A DNA stretch of 64,000 nucleotides from Syngnathus acus (taxonomy: Eukaryota > Chordata > Actinopteri > Syngnathiformes > Syngnathidae). Location: NCBI RefSeq assembly GCF_901709675.1, contig NC_051105.1, positions 7,617,104-7,681,103 of the forward strand. Direction: 5' to 3'. Positions 9,601-21,800 of this stretch are shown one piece after another (position 1 is the first letter of the stretch; the number at the start of each line of letters is the position of its first letter). The notes beneath the pieces are model-generated. The model was not told the origin of the DNA and ran no database searches. It saw nothing but the letters and a program-made list of their open reading frames with translations. The position numbers were made by a program, and so were the translations under genes.

Positions 9601-11125
9601 CTCCAGTCAGACCCGCACAACATCGACGCGCTGAAGAACAGGGCCGAGGCCTACATCCAAAATGAACAATATGAGGAGGGTAAGCACTGTCATTTTATAT
9701 CCTTTCTTATTTTTATACGGTGTTCATCATCTGTGCAATGGTAGGTAGGCTCGGAGCTTTAGGCTTGTTTTTTTTTTTATCCAGCCAGCGGCTCTAATAA
9801 GTGTCCCTTAAGCATCCCAACATCAAATGAGAGCAGATGGTGAATAATCTCCTTTCTCACCTGACAGCCGCTGTTGTCTTTGGCAAACCTCGGTTGCCGT
9901 TTGTCTGAACTTGTCACTTGAATGCGATCCTCAGACATTACAACCACGTATTGCAAAAACCACCCAATCGTGTCTGTTTAACGGCAGCATCCCTCCAGGC
10001 AGACGCAGACCCGACAACCTCTTTGAGCGTCTTGTCCAACTCTGTCACTCAGCTCAAATGCACAATGAACACGGCAGGAGCGCTCAGACGTGGTCGCGGT
10101 GGCTTTTAGTGTCATGGCCCGAAACCACTTAGTTCACCTTTTAGCACAAGCAGCCTGGAGCAGCTGCAACATGTGCTCAAAGTGAGGGATGATGCTCCAA
10201 TAAAAAAAATATTGATAAGAGTATTACACAAAAATGTGTTTTACAGTGTAGCTTATTGGAATAAAGGTATCATTTTGAATGTAGATAAGAATCAGTTCAA
10301 ATTGGTGGCACTCAATATTTTTTGTATTCAGCAGGGCTTGTTTTAAAGTGCTCTACCAATACAGTTAAACTCCGAAAGTAAAAAAAAAAATCAAATATAA
10401 CATACATGTGGGACTGACATTAAATTCAAACCCAAAAACTTAAACACCATTTGGATTGGATGTAAACTTTTTTTCCCCACCGATTGGTTGAGAAGGAGTA
10501 TGACTAAATGGTCTTTTCCTCCTGTGTTACAGCTATTAGGGATTACCAAAGTGCATCCGAACACAGCGAGAATGACCGTCAGATCCAAGAAGGTCTGGAG
10601 AAAGCCCAGCGCCTTTTGAAGCAGTCTAAGAAGAGAGACTACTACAAAATCTTGGGAGTCAAGAGGTACAAATTGCAAACATTCTTCACAAAATGTCAAC
10701 ATGTCATTGAGGTTGTTATGGTACACAACAGGACGGCCCAGAAGAAAGAGATCATCAAAGCGTACAGAAAACTGGCACAACAGTGGCACCCGGACAACTT
10801 CCAAGATCCAGAAGAAAAGAAGGCGGCCGAAAAGAAGTTCATAGACATTGCTCAGGCCAAGGAGGTCTTAACCGACCCGGGTAAGAACGACAATCAACTC
10901 AGCAAACCGGAAGAAAGTCAGACTTTTAAAAGGCACGGCGGTAATGGCCAATCAAGGCAATAACTGTGTTTTGCTCCGCATCCTTCAGAAATGCGAACCA
11001 AGTTTGACCACGGCGAAGACCCCATGGACCCCGAGAGTCAGCAAGTTCACCGCGGAGGCCATCAATTCCACAACTTCAACCCGTTCGGATCGGGAAACTT
11101 CCACTTCAAATTTAACTTCAACTGA
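6607..11125 (+). CDS. dnajc3: DnaJ homolog subfamily C member 3 (P58IPK), 12 exons, 498 aa
   Basis: ER-lumenal co-chaperone of BiP, also described as an inhibitor of the PERK/PKR eIF2-alpha kinases. Exons: 6607-6688, 7557-7667, 7756-7880, 7973-8047, 8286-8438, 8525-8706, 8811-8930, 9377-9482, 9556-9679, 10533-10665, 10732-10880, 10989-11125 (1497 nt, frame intact; human protein 504 aa). The first exon encodes a signal peptide. Exons 2-10 encode TPR repeats, with telltale blocks such as ELGKKLLAAGQLADAL-type and NYLAYYRRATVFLAMGKSKS. The J domain begins DYYKILGVKR at about residue 395, with the catalytic HPD at 423-425. The C-terminus is Phe/Asn-rich and ends FKFNFN. The ATG at 6607 sits in a good Kozak context and no in-frame ATG precedes it. 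Intron 5 uses a GC donor (8439-8440); all other junctions are GT-AG. Confidence 0.96.
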
Positions 11126-12876
11126 GGGTGCCGGAGCTCAAGATTAAGTTAGTTCTTTACCAATTCAAAAGGGAGAATGTGAACTTAATTAAAGCAATTT
11201 GTCAACATGTGGACTACTCCAGTTGAATATGACACGTTGCTATGCAAACAAAGAGGAGCTTTTTTAACCACAGTGCTGGGAGCAAGGGGTTCATGTTTTC
11301 TAGTTGATAAGCATCCATTCAGGAAAATAATTTTGTGCCAGCAAACTGCTATTTTTATATGACTGGAAAGTGTCTTGACCTGTAAATAAAGAGCTTATTT
11401 ATATAAAGTAAAGCACTTCACTTGTGTTTGATCACACAACTCATTTTGTTCAAATGGTGCAGTTATTTTCACAGACACTTGAATGACGTGAACAGGTGAC
11501 ACGGCACAGCGAAATGTGGACCACTTGCGGTTTTATTTAAGACTTTGGCCAAGCTGAAAAACATTATTCATTCCTGAGAGCATAATACTGAGTAACAAAA
11601 CCTTCTGAAATAATGGCTTTTTTTGCCTCTTGATCCTGAAGAGATCATACAATTCTACCTCTGAAATGAAATGAATATCCGTATTTGGCTGTTTTGTTTT
11701 CTGACGAAATGACTTGGGCCATTATTTTAGCAAGATGACAATATGTAACAAAGATGCAATGTAATAAGTTAGAAAAGTACACACTGAACATGATAAACCA
11801 GTAACCCTGTCAAGTTCTATTATGCGAGCTAGTTTTGCACATACTGGCTTTGCTTTGACATGAGCGCTGTGATTGGCTGGCGATCCCACCGTTAAGTAAC
11901 AACTGTCGAACAATCCACACAAAAATGTACAAATAAAGGCCTCCTCTCGAATAGACGCCTCCTTCTAAAGGACTGCGTAAAAAAACTCCCAACTAGCCAC
12001 TTTTTAAGGGAAATATGATAAAAAGCATGTTAAGGACAAACAATGTGCCTTGATATCAATATCTATATCTTTAAAAGTCTTTTTGTGCAGGGGCTGTTGC
12101 TAGGCAACGACTGGAAAGGACTTTTTAGTGTTGAATAGCAAACGGGTAAGTATGACGATTCATTCTAAATAAAAAAATAAAAAATATTTAAAAAAATGTA
12201 AAGGTTAATTTTGTGATTTTTTTTTCCTTTGGAAAACATCGACTACTTCTCATACTTGTTTTGTTTGTTACATGTTTTGTTTCTCGTAACATGCAGAAAA
12301 TGTCAATCAAAAATATGCATTCGCCAACATTACTCATAACTTTCCTTCTTTTTCTTGTAGTGGTTTTCTGTTGACATACTTTGTAAGAACTATGATGGTC
12401 AATATACCGGACGGTTTGATTGCGGATGAATGGACAAGCATGTTCCAGCATTTAAAGAAAGAAAATTCAATTTTATGATAAATAATTAGACAGGATTTCT
12501 GTGCAATGTATTCCAACACAATCCTGATTTCCTACCTTTCCTTCACTCTACTTCATGCTTCCAAGTGTGCCAGTAGCAACGTCCCTCTTGGTTATTTGAA
12601 CACGTCAGTCGTGGATGGAGCTAATTCACTGCTGCAGCACACGTGGCAAATATCCCAAATAACATTGCCAGTGAGCGTGCAATCGTCAGGTGTCTCTCTT
12701 GATCTGTTTGCTAAAGTTCATCACGCTTGTGGCCTGCCAAGGAAAAAACAAGTTTTCGAAGTCATCATTTGGAAAAAAAATAGCATTAAAAACAAAAGAA
12801 ATTAAGAGGCATGCAATGCAATTTTGGGAGGTTAGCGAGTATACTTCAGAAGAAAAAAATATTTTATGAACAGCTT
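11126..12876. other. Convergent 3' regions of dnajc3 (+) and uggt2 (-)
   Basis: The dnajc3 3' UTR probably ends just after AATAAA at 11385-11390. On the minus strand the first good AATAAA (TTTATT on +) is at 11532-11537. The uggt2 3' UTR may therefore reach about 11515, leaving roughly 100 bp between the two transcripts. I scanned the minus strand here for an extra coding exon ending in a KDEL-like tetrapeptide and found none. No repeat or RNA gene is recognised. Confidence 0.5.
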
Positions 12877-15800
12877 TCAAGTGTTAATGCTGTGCGCACC
12901 TCCGTTTTGTTGCGACCGCGTCCGTTTAGACGTCTTGACATTTTCCCGCTGTTGGATTCCCTTGAGCAATTGCTTGATTTCATTGTCATAGTCGACCCAC
13001 TCGGGCACGATTCTCGCCGCTGCCGTCAGTTTGGGCTCTTTGGTTTTGGGATTATTGCACTGCGACAAAAAAAATGCATGTTTACAGCCGAATGTCGCTA
13101 GTTTGTTTTCCCCCCCGTCATGGATGCGGCTCTCACCAGGTCGATGGTCTTGGCTGCCACTTTGGAGGCGTCATTACACCACGTCTCACACCACAGCCAC
13201 TCCTGAGGGAGAGACTTGATGGCCACCTGATGAATCATGTTGTTGGGAAGGTCCTACAACAATAGCAGCTACACAGTCAAACAAGATCCAATGCAATAAC
13301 TAATTGTACCTTTACAAAGATAATAACACTGTGCCAGAGGTAGTCACTTAAAAAATGTCATTTTTTGCACAAAAGTGATTCATTAAAAAAGCACTTTACC
13401 TGGTCCAAGTTTGACAAACTATTTGGGTCCTGGCTCAGAGCTTGGTACTGTCCTCGCAGTCTGTCGCCAGCCGCAACCTTGCGGAACTTCTTCAAATCGA
13501 CCACATAGAGCGCGCTGCGGAGGAAATATGGCGAGAGAGAGGACACGAGGCAGCTGTGAGAAATCTCAGACTAAAAGCTCCATAAAAAAGCACTTAATAA
13601 AAGAAAAAAATGACTCGGAGGAGTTGATTCATAAAAGAAAAATACAATGGACACGCTCAGCAAGTGGTAGACGCGTTTATAAATGTGAAGCTACAGTATA
13701 GCCTAACTATTAAAATTTTTCTGCAGCCAATGATCGCTTTAAACATCGATGAATCTGTAAATTTATTTTTGGTGATTAAATGATAAATCAGAAACCCCCG
13801 AAACACGTTCCATCCCTTTGTGTATAAATTGCACAAAAGATACAAATCTGATATGATTCAGTGCTGTAGCGTAATTCAGAAGCTCAAGCGTACCTGATGT
13901 GGTACTTCCTGTGTCCCAGATGTGACGCCCAGTAGCCGCTTTTCCAAAATCGATAACCGTCCATCTCTGTACGGCTGTCACAAAAAGGTGTGTAACCATA
14001 AGGAGCGCCCTCCAGGTCCAGATCTCGCAACTCCTTTAGATCTGCTCGAACGATCTGTGAAGGGACCCAGACAGGAACTAACATTGACCCCTACCATTGT
14101 CACCATCTTTATAGTGTCGGTTTTCATGCTGACTTGATCGGCGTCCACAAAAATGATCTTATCCACAGCCAGGGGGAAGAGGACATCCAGGAAGAGGATC
14201 TTATAGCCCCAGATGATGCGTTGCTTCTCGGTCTGCTGGTGGAGCCAGCGTGGCCACTTGTACTGAACAAGTTCATACTGGAATCCATAGGACTCTGCCA
14301 TGTGGGAGATGGTCTCCTAACAAGTCATCGTGACAGAAAACAAATTTGTACCCACCAATCACATCACAACTTGCAAACGTCAGTATGCAATAAAAACCTG
14401 TAGGCAGAAGTGCTGTGACGTTATTTGAGAACGCGCGAGTTTGTTTACAGATGATGAAATAAAAGTGCATTTGGAGCCGCGGTGTTGTTTTCCAAGGTCA
14501 GAGACTTCAAAAGAATGATGATATCAAAAGGAATCTTAGAGAGGAATGTGTTATTCAAAGTAGGGTTGAGGCAAAGAAACATCCAGCGAGACTGTCATCT
14601 TTGTGCTTTGACCGAATCAAAAGGTAAAGTCGCACACACTTAAGTGGGGCGCACACACCTAACAATTTTTATCACCATTTTTGCCTTTTTTTTTTTTTTT
14701 ACCGTACTGCGCTGTAGTTAGCGCACCAAGAAAAGCTAAATGCAGGCCAAAGTGCTACCTTGAATGAAGGGGAGAGATAATTCTTGAGAAACCAGAACTT
14801 GACAGGCGTTTTGGTATGGCGGAGAACGGACAGCATCATGATCCTGAAATTGAGACGGAAAGGGGAGGGAGAACTCGCAGGATCAAGGATGAAAAGAAGA
14901 TGATTTTTAGAGCCTGGAGCGTAACCGATGAGAGGCTCTGAGAAATAAGGGGCTCATACCGCAGAAAGCGCTCATACAGATGACCGGAGGCCACTGAAAA
15001 TATGTTTAGAACATCCTCCTTCTTCTTTTCGCCAGCATCCTTCTTGGGGCTTCCTCCTGCGATGCTGTAGACGAGACAACAAATTGTCTTATTTTCCACA
15101 TTGATGGATGTCTTTCATACAGTGAATCAAAAGTACGCCTGGAAATCGCCGGGCTTTTATGAAGCCGGGGACAACGAAAGAAAAACACTATGTATCACGG
15201 TGCGCGACTGTTTGAAGCCAATCTTAAGGGACACCTTGGATCAATAACTCTATTACAAAATATATTTATAAACGTGGAGTCATTTGAGTGTGATTGGCAA
15301 TCTTTGTGGGTGCAGAGCATCGTTAGGCTAAATGTCAAGATAGAAGAAGAAGAAAAAAAAAACCTGGACTATTTTTCAGAAACATATCACTGCACTCGCA
15401 AAAGCTCAAAGCACATGCCTTCACAAAACAAAAAAAATTCAAGCAAAAATGCTGACAGACATTCTTACTACTTGCATTCAATGACCGTTTGGATCGACGA
15501 AGCAAGCACATCATGATTCTGTGTACCCGGTATGCTCAAAAAGGACCAAATCTAGCAGGCTGGTAAAAAGTATCGATGTTGTAGTATCAGAGCATTTTTA
15601 CCAGCACAAGTACTAACATACAATACCCGCACTGGCACACCAAATGAAAAGTGACACTCAATTAACTTTTTAGTGAGAACAGACTTGTCTGCTCAACTTG
15701 CTTGGCGTGTTAGACTTACTTTGACTTTAATGTTATTTAAAACACATGAAACGTCTTGTGAGTAGGAAGTACGCGGAGGGAATATTCTCAAAGCAACCGC

Positions 15801-18800
15801 AAGGAGTGATTTCGACAATCGAATCTATCCGAGCCATCCATCCCAAGCCAGGACTACCCCTATTTGTAACATTCGCTCTCCATCCTGAAAACCTTCCATT
15901 CCACTTAACTCTCTACATCCAATAACCTCGGCTCTGCTTCAATCCGCACAACCGGATAAGACTAACAGGCAAAAAGTCCTTGGGAACAGAAATGTTTTCC
16001 CACAACGGAGATGTGAGTGTGTTGCAAATAATGCAAAGCGTGTGCTGCTCCATGAGACTAAATGCTGGGATATTTCAAGTAATGAGGGAATCATTTGCGC
16101 AACATTTCCCTCGCATTCCGCACCATAAACCTATCTCAAATGTAATTTAGTTGCTCCACCGAGGCACGCGGTCACATTTAATCAATTGCAGGAGAAACCC
16201 CTCGTGCCAAATAAAAAAACTAGGCGATTTTAGATATCTCAGATATCGGGCATGTGATAAAATCTAACTCACGATATTAATTATCAGAAAGCAAAGGTGA
16301 ATGGGGAAAAAAAAAAAAAAAAGACACATTACATCTTGACACGAGATCAAGATTGCCATTTGTATGCACATCGCCAAGATGCGCAGACTTGCCTGTGAGA
16401 GACCAACTCCTGTGAGAGTTTCAATCAATAAATGACTTTCCTTCCATCTTCTAGAACAAATCCCCTAAAGTGGACCCAAGATTACAAATGATTCACGGGA
16501 GCAAGAAAGTCTAAACTCAAGTGTCTATTATATTTTTGTTACATTCGGTAGGACAAGCAGAATAGAAAATGAATTGATGGATTAATTCACATTTATGGCC
16601 CACCTTGTATGTGAACCTACGATTGCAGTTGTATGACCATTACATATGTTCAAATGTGACCAAAAACATAGTTTATTTTTTATTTTACGTTCCATTAAAT
16701 AATGAGCGACATGCGTTTAAATACACAGTGCTCAAAAATGTTAAAGGCATCATAGCCTGAAGGTCCAAAACCAACTTCAAAATAGATAAAATGGTGTTTC
16801 CCAGGCAGCCGGCAATTTGCTATGCCATCCACGCGGCTAAGGTCCACACCAAGGCCACAGTACCGCTATAACCTGTTCTGCTCAATGTATCCAGCTGGCA
16901 TCTTAATGAGACAAGCCATCCACCCGAATTAACCTCCTTCTGCCCTTCTACTACGAGACCACCAGGAGGACGCTTAAACTATTTTTTTTTTAAGACAGAA
17001 ACACAGCTTTCACTAAGCCAGACGAGGTGGTCTGGGTGTCATGGTGACCCCGACCTAACATTTGTTCACCTAATGAGATAGAATACACGTACAAGACACG
17101 GGATGAGAGAATATATTGTATATCTTGTCTATATATAAGATCTAATGCGATCTGGTACCCAAAAAAAAGATTCTTAGAGGATTTAATTTAACAATATGCT
17201 TATTGTTGTGGTTTTAGATTGCAGTGGTATACAACTGTGTGCGTGCAAAATATACGTCTTGACATCAGTAGTTTTGTTGATTGCAATACAATCATCACCT
17301 TTGACACGGATTCACCTCTGCGTTGAAGACAGATCAGCACAGCGGCATGAAGCAACAAATAAAAGAAGCACCAAAATGACTGAAGGTGTTAACTGTTGAC
17401 TGATGGGTTGCAGCCACACTGCCTAGCTTGTCAAAAATGTACTCCAGACACTTCACACAGCAAGCGTTAGGGTGAGCAAACAAGATCACACAATTAGAGA
17501 GGGGTTGGGGGAGCACTCACACACAAAGGCTAGCATACACATACCTACAGAAGCACATATTTTTTGCAAGACTAGCTCTTACAGCATAATAATGTAGTCT
17601 GGAGCCCGGCGATGAATAAGATCTCCTGAAACCATAACGTGGCATTGACAAAGTTGTTCCTGCCAATCAATTGACAAAAAGGAGGGAGACGCCTCATCCT
17701 ATGTCAACTAACATATCACACATGCAGACCTTGCTATGGAGTCCCACAGGCCTTTGCTTTCGCTTGTTTCGCTTAGAAGATCCTCATTCATCTTGTCTGC
17801 CTTTTTCTGCACCTATGACACAACAGAAAGTTTCAATTAGTTTTTGACCATCATCAACTTGCACCTCTGTTAGATATGCAAATGTTTATTTGTGTGACTG
17901 TTAATTCCCACGTCCGCCATTATCTTACATAACACTATTATACAGCCTTTTAAAGTTGTCCACAGTAAATCATCTTTGCAAGATAAACATTTACGCAACT
18001 GTTAATTCCCATGTTCACCATTATGGAATATAAGACTATTTTACAGCTTACCGTTTACAGTCCTGGCGTTGCTAATTAAAGTTTAACATTTAGTAGTGTT
18101 CTGCTTCTTTGCTCTGGATCGTATGCGGAGTATTAAAAGAATTTGTGTTTAGTATACAGTATATCCTGAGCATATTAATGTTATTACCTCCTACATCGGC
18201 TGGTTAGTAGGGAGCGCCAAATATCTGAATGGTTAGAATGATCTGAAATGAATTAATTCACTTTACATGATTCCTATGGGATGGCTCTTTTGGAATTAGA
18301 GCATCTTGCAAATTATATAGCATCACAGAATTGACTGTGTTCAATTTTGGAAGTTCCACTGTATATCGTTAACGAATAATAATACAAAACAACAAGAAAA
18401 ATACAACACACTCACCCTGACTTTAATAATCTTACTGTGGAAACTATTCAGCAAGACAACAACGTCACCGTCATCTCCTGGGGAATCGGTTCCATCGTGC
18501 CTATCATAAAAATAACAATAGTTACTATTGTTATTTCCGCAAGAAATGATAAGCATGGTAGGTTGGATTGGGGACAAAACAATTATTTTCAAAGACCCCA
18601 ACTCAATATTCTCAATAATGATCATAATCTGTAATATACAACGTATATCAATTCAGTAATTCGGCACAATTAATTCAGTTCCAAATTGAAATGTGTTTTA
18701 TCTTGATTGTGTTTGACGGCGGCCAACAGTGACACTCGGCAGCCGGGGTGACAGTAGAACCAACTTCATTACCCTCCGTCATTATTAAGGAAACACGTAT

Positions 18801-21800
18801 CTTGTGTTTTATCCATTACTACTTCCCATCTGCACTGTATAAGACGGCTGATTTAATGGAAACGTCTGTGCAGTATTGATCGGGTAACACTGGCCTTTCA
18901 CAGCTATTGAGTTGAAGAGTGGCGACGAGCGTGTTTTGGCAGGTGCGATCTACTGAGTCTAATGGTGACTTATAGTCTACGATGCAGAGTAAGACATTGA
19001 GAAGCCTAATAGGTTACAAAATAGCAAAAAATTAAGCTTATCATTATGACAAATGGCTTTGTTTTGGTGAGAACTAATTGCACGCTCCAGTGCCACGGGC
19101 AGGAGAACCTATGGCTTTCGGGGTTGTGTAAAAAAGGGAGCAGAAATCAATCTGTATGCTTTCTGTGAGAAGTGGAGAGCAGGCCATCTCAATCACGGGT
19201 GTCAGGGCGAGGAGGTGCAGCAGCGGCAGAAAAGGGTGCGCGGACACTCGGCTCTGATCAGCCACCAAAGCGGAGCCGAGTGCCCGCTAACCACAAGAAT
19301 AATGACACTGCCAAGGTGAAAAATGACATCACCTTTTTGCTTCACCTGGAGGATTGGGGAATAAATCTTGGCTTGTCCTATATGATTTTCCACAAGACGA
19401 GAAACTGGTGCGTGTCCTAAATCTTCCGTGCCAGGGAGGACAGTACCTATGATCCTATAGGGTCATGTAGAAGGGAAGACCCTGTAGACTGTGCACGGAT
19501 GAGTAGGATTTGGGCCATTATGGCCTTGACAGGAAAGGCCATGCGGTTCTTTGAGAAAGTCTGTCTTTTCAGAGCAAGCTCAAACTCCCTTTGCTCATAG
19601 AAATTAGAAGACGCCAGTGCGCTCTTGTCTCGTACGCGCGTCCTTTCACACCTACGCGTTACTGGCTGAAACATTCTGCTGCACATTGCGGGTTGGTGGA
19701 TGGCATGACAGGGTGACCAGCTCTCTCCTCCTTCCCAATGTCTTTAACAGCAGCCTACTCCTCCTACATACCCCCCCCCCCTCTGTGTGGCGCACAACTC
19801 CCCGCACTCATCAAAACCTGGAGCTCAGATAGTGTCAGCAGCTCGCCACGTTACCATAGCGATAGGCTTTCATAGCTACCGGTATATGGCAGCTAAAAAC
19901 AGCCCTTAATGCTGAGGACACCTAATTAGTCTATTACCTGACCATCTTAAAACAGGTACATGGGTGGGAAAGACGAGATTGAAAAAAAGGATGGAATACA
20001 CGCTAGCATGAAACCGTGTCCAAATTTGTAGTGCTGGTGAAATCTTACGACAGAATCTGATAGATATCCTCCGATCGTCCTTTACGCAGTCTGAGGAGCC
20101 AGGCGCCAGGATTGGCTTTCAGTTGGAAATAGCCCTATTGCAAAACAGCACAAATAGTGAACAACATGGTAACAGGTATGCAGCCATGGTAACCGCGTAA
20201 ATCACTAACCAGGTTAGCCATGACGATGGTGTCATACATGAGAGGGTCTCGACTCATGCCCAGTGTGAACTGTAGTCCGCGGGGAGGCTGGCCGGTCGAC
20301 AGGTCGAAACAGTGACCCTCGAGCAAGAGGTGCTCCAGCTCATACTCTGCCGTCACGATCCCGCTCACCTGGCGTGACGTCACCGTTTGAATTGTCAGCA
20401 AAATAAAAATGATCAACTGAAGGTCAATGAGGGCCAGCGGCATACCTCCTGAAGGTGGATGTTATCCAAGTCATGGGGGCTACGGAGGGCCTGCACCATC
20501 CATCCCTCGGGTGTGATCATATTAAGGGTGAGAAGTGGAGATTCGGGAAGCTCGGTGAAGCGGGCCACCGGACCGGGAGATGCCGAGTCGTTGGCCAAAA
20601 AGGTGACATCAGACTCCAATACATAAGAGTAAAAGCTGAGGACAGATATGAAATGTCAGCACAAAGAAACAAAGACAAAATATTTCTAAAAACACACATA
20701 AGGGCTAGCGGACAGAACACTTTTGTTACACAATATATATACGATGTATTCCAGTTCTCAAATAATTTATTTTGCTCATGGAAATTTATTAGAAGAGGCT
20801 ACTTTATTTTATCAGATAAAATCTGGTGCAAGCAGCATATGGCTCATTATTCAAGGTTATTTCGAACATTAATGCAAGTGAAAACAACTGCAAGTTTATG
20901 ATCACCAGGTGGCTCATGTTTAGTGTAAAAGTGATAGCGGCATTGCCTCGTGCTGTGAATATCAGTTTCTAATTTTAAAGTGAACTAAAATGTCAAGTGC
21001 GGACATGCTGGCATGATTGTTGAAAAACTCTATTGGAAATTGTGGCGATAGTATTGTGCTAAAAAAAAAAAAAAATCACTGTGACTCACATTCACGGTGC
21101 TCGAAAAGTTACAAGACTGTCTGTTTGTTGTTGATTTGTTGGACCTTTTTTTTTTTTTTATTTGGTAACGCGGCAGTACAATTTGCTCCGAGATGCAAGA
21201 GCAGGCCCAGAGCAATAAGGCAGCGATATTAAGCAGATTGCATCGGTTTAATCTCGTGGAGTGGAGGAGTGAGGCAGAGATGCTCAGTGAACATTGCGAC
21301 GACACTCAAACAAGCCTGACGGGAGCACCTAATTACGGCTGGAGCGCCGGAGCCTACCTCTTGAGGGGCAACTCAGACAACTTGGCCCGGCAGTTGGTGA
21401 ACAACCGCAGCCTTAAGTTGACCACTTGACTGAGCACCTGCGGAAGGCCACAAAGGAAAAGAGACTTTTAAAATTAAGAAGCGGAGGCAGAAACAAACAG
21501 GCTTGCGTGTGGTGAAGAGCAGGCAGTGGAGGAAAAAAAAAAAGAGCTTCATCACGTTCCCGAAAGGATTATTCAATTCACACAGATGACCTGTACTTGG
21601 GTGGTGCTGGTTTGATATCTTCTTTTTCATCTGATACTATTCCTTTAAATTTATTAAGTCTTGTATTCTTAAAAGTCATTGAATTTCATTCGCACACATC
21701 ATTACGATTTTGGCAGTTCAGCAGAAATTGTCTCATTAGCAGTTATGAAACTACAAATTCACCCTTTAGGACAATTAAACGCCTTTAATCTTTTCACCGT

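Noticed and set aside
21193-21429. 78-codon + strand open frame
   Set aside because: Its end overlaps uggt2 exon 25 (21358-21437) in antisense; the minus-strand frame is the conserved one.
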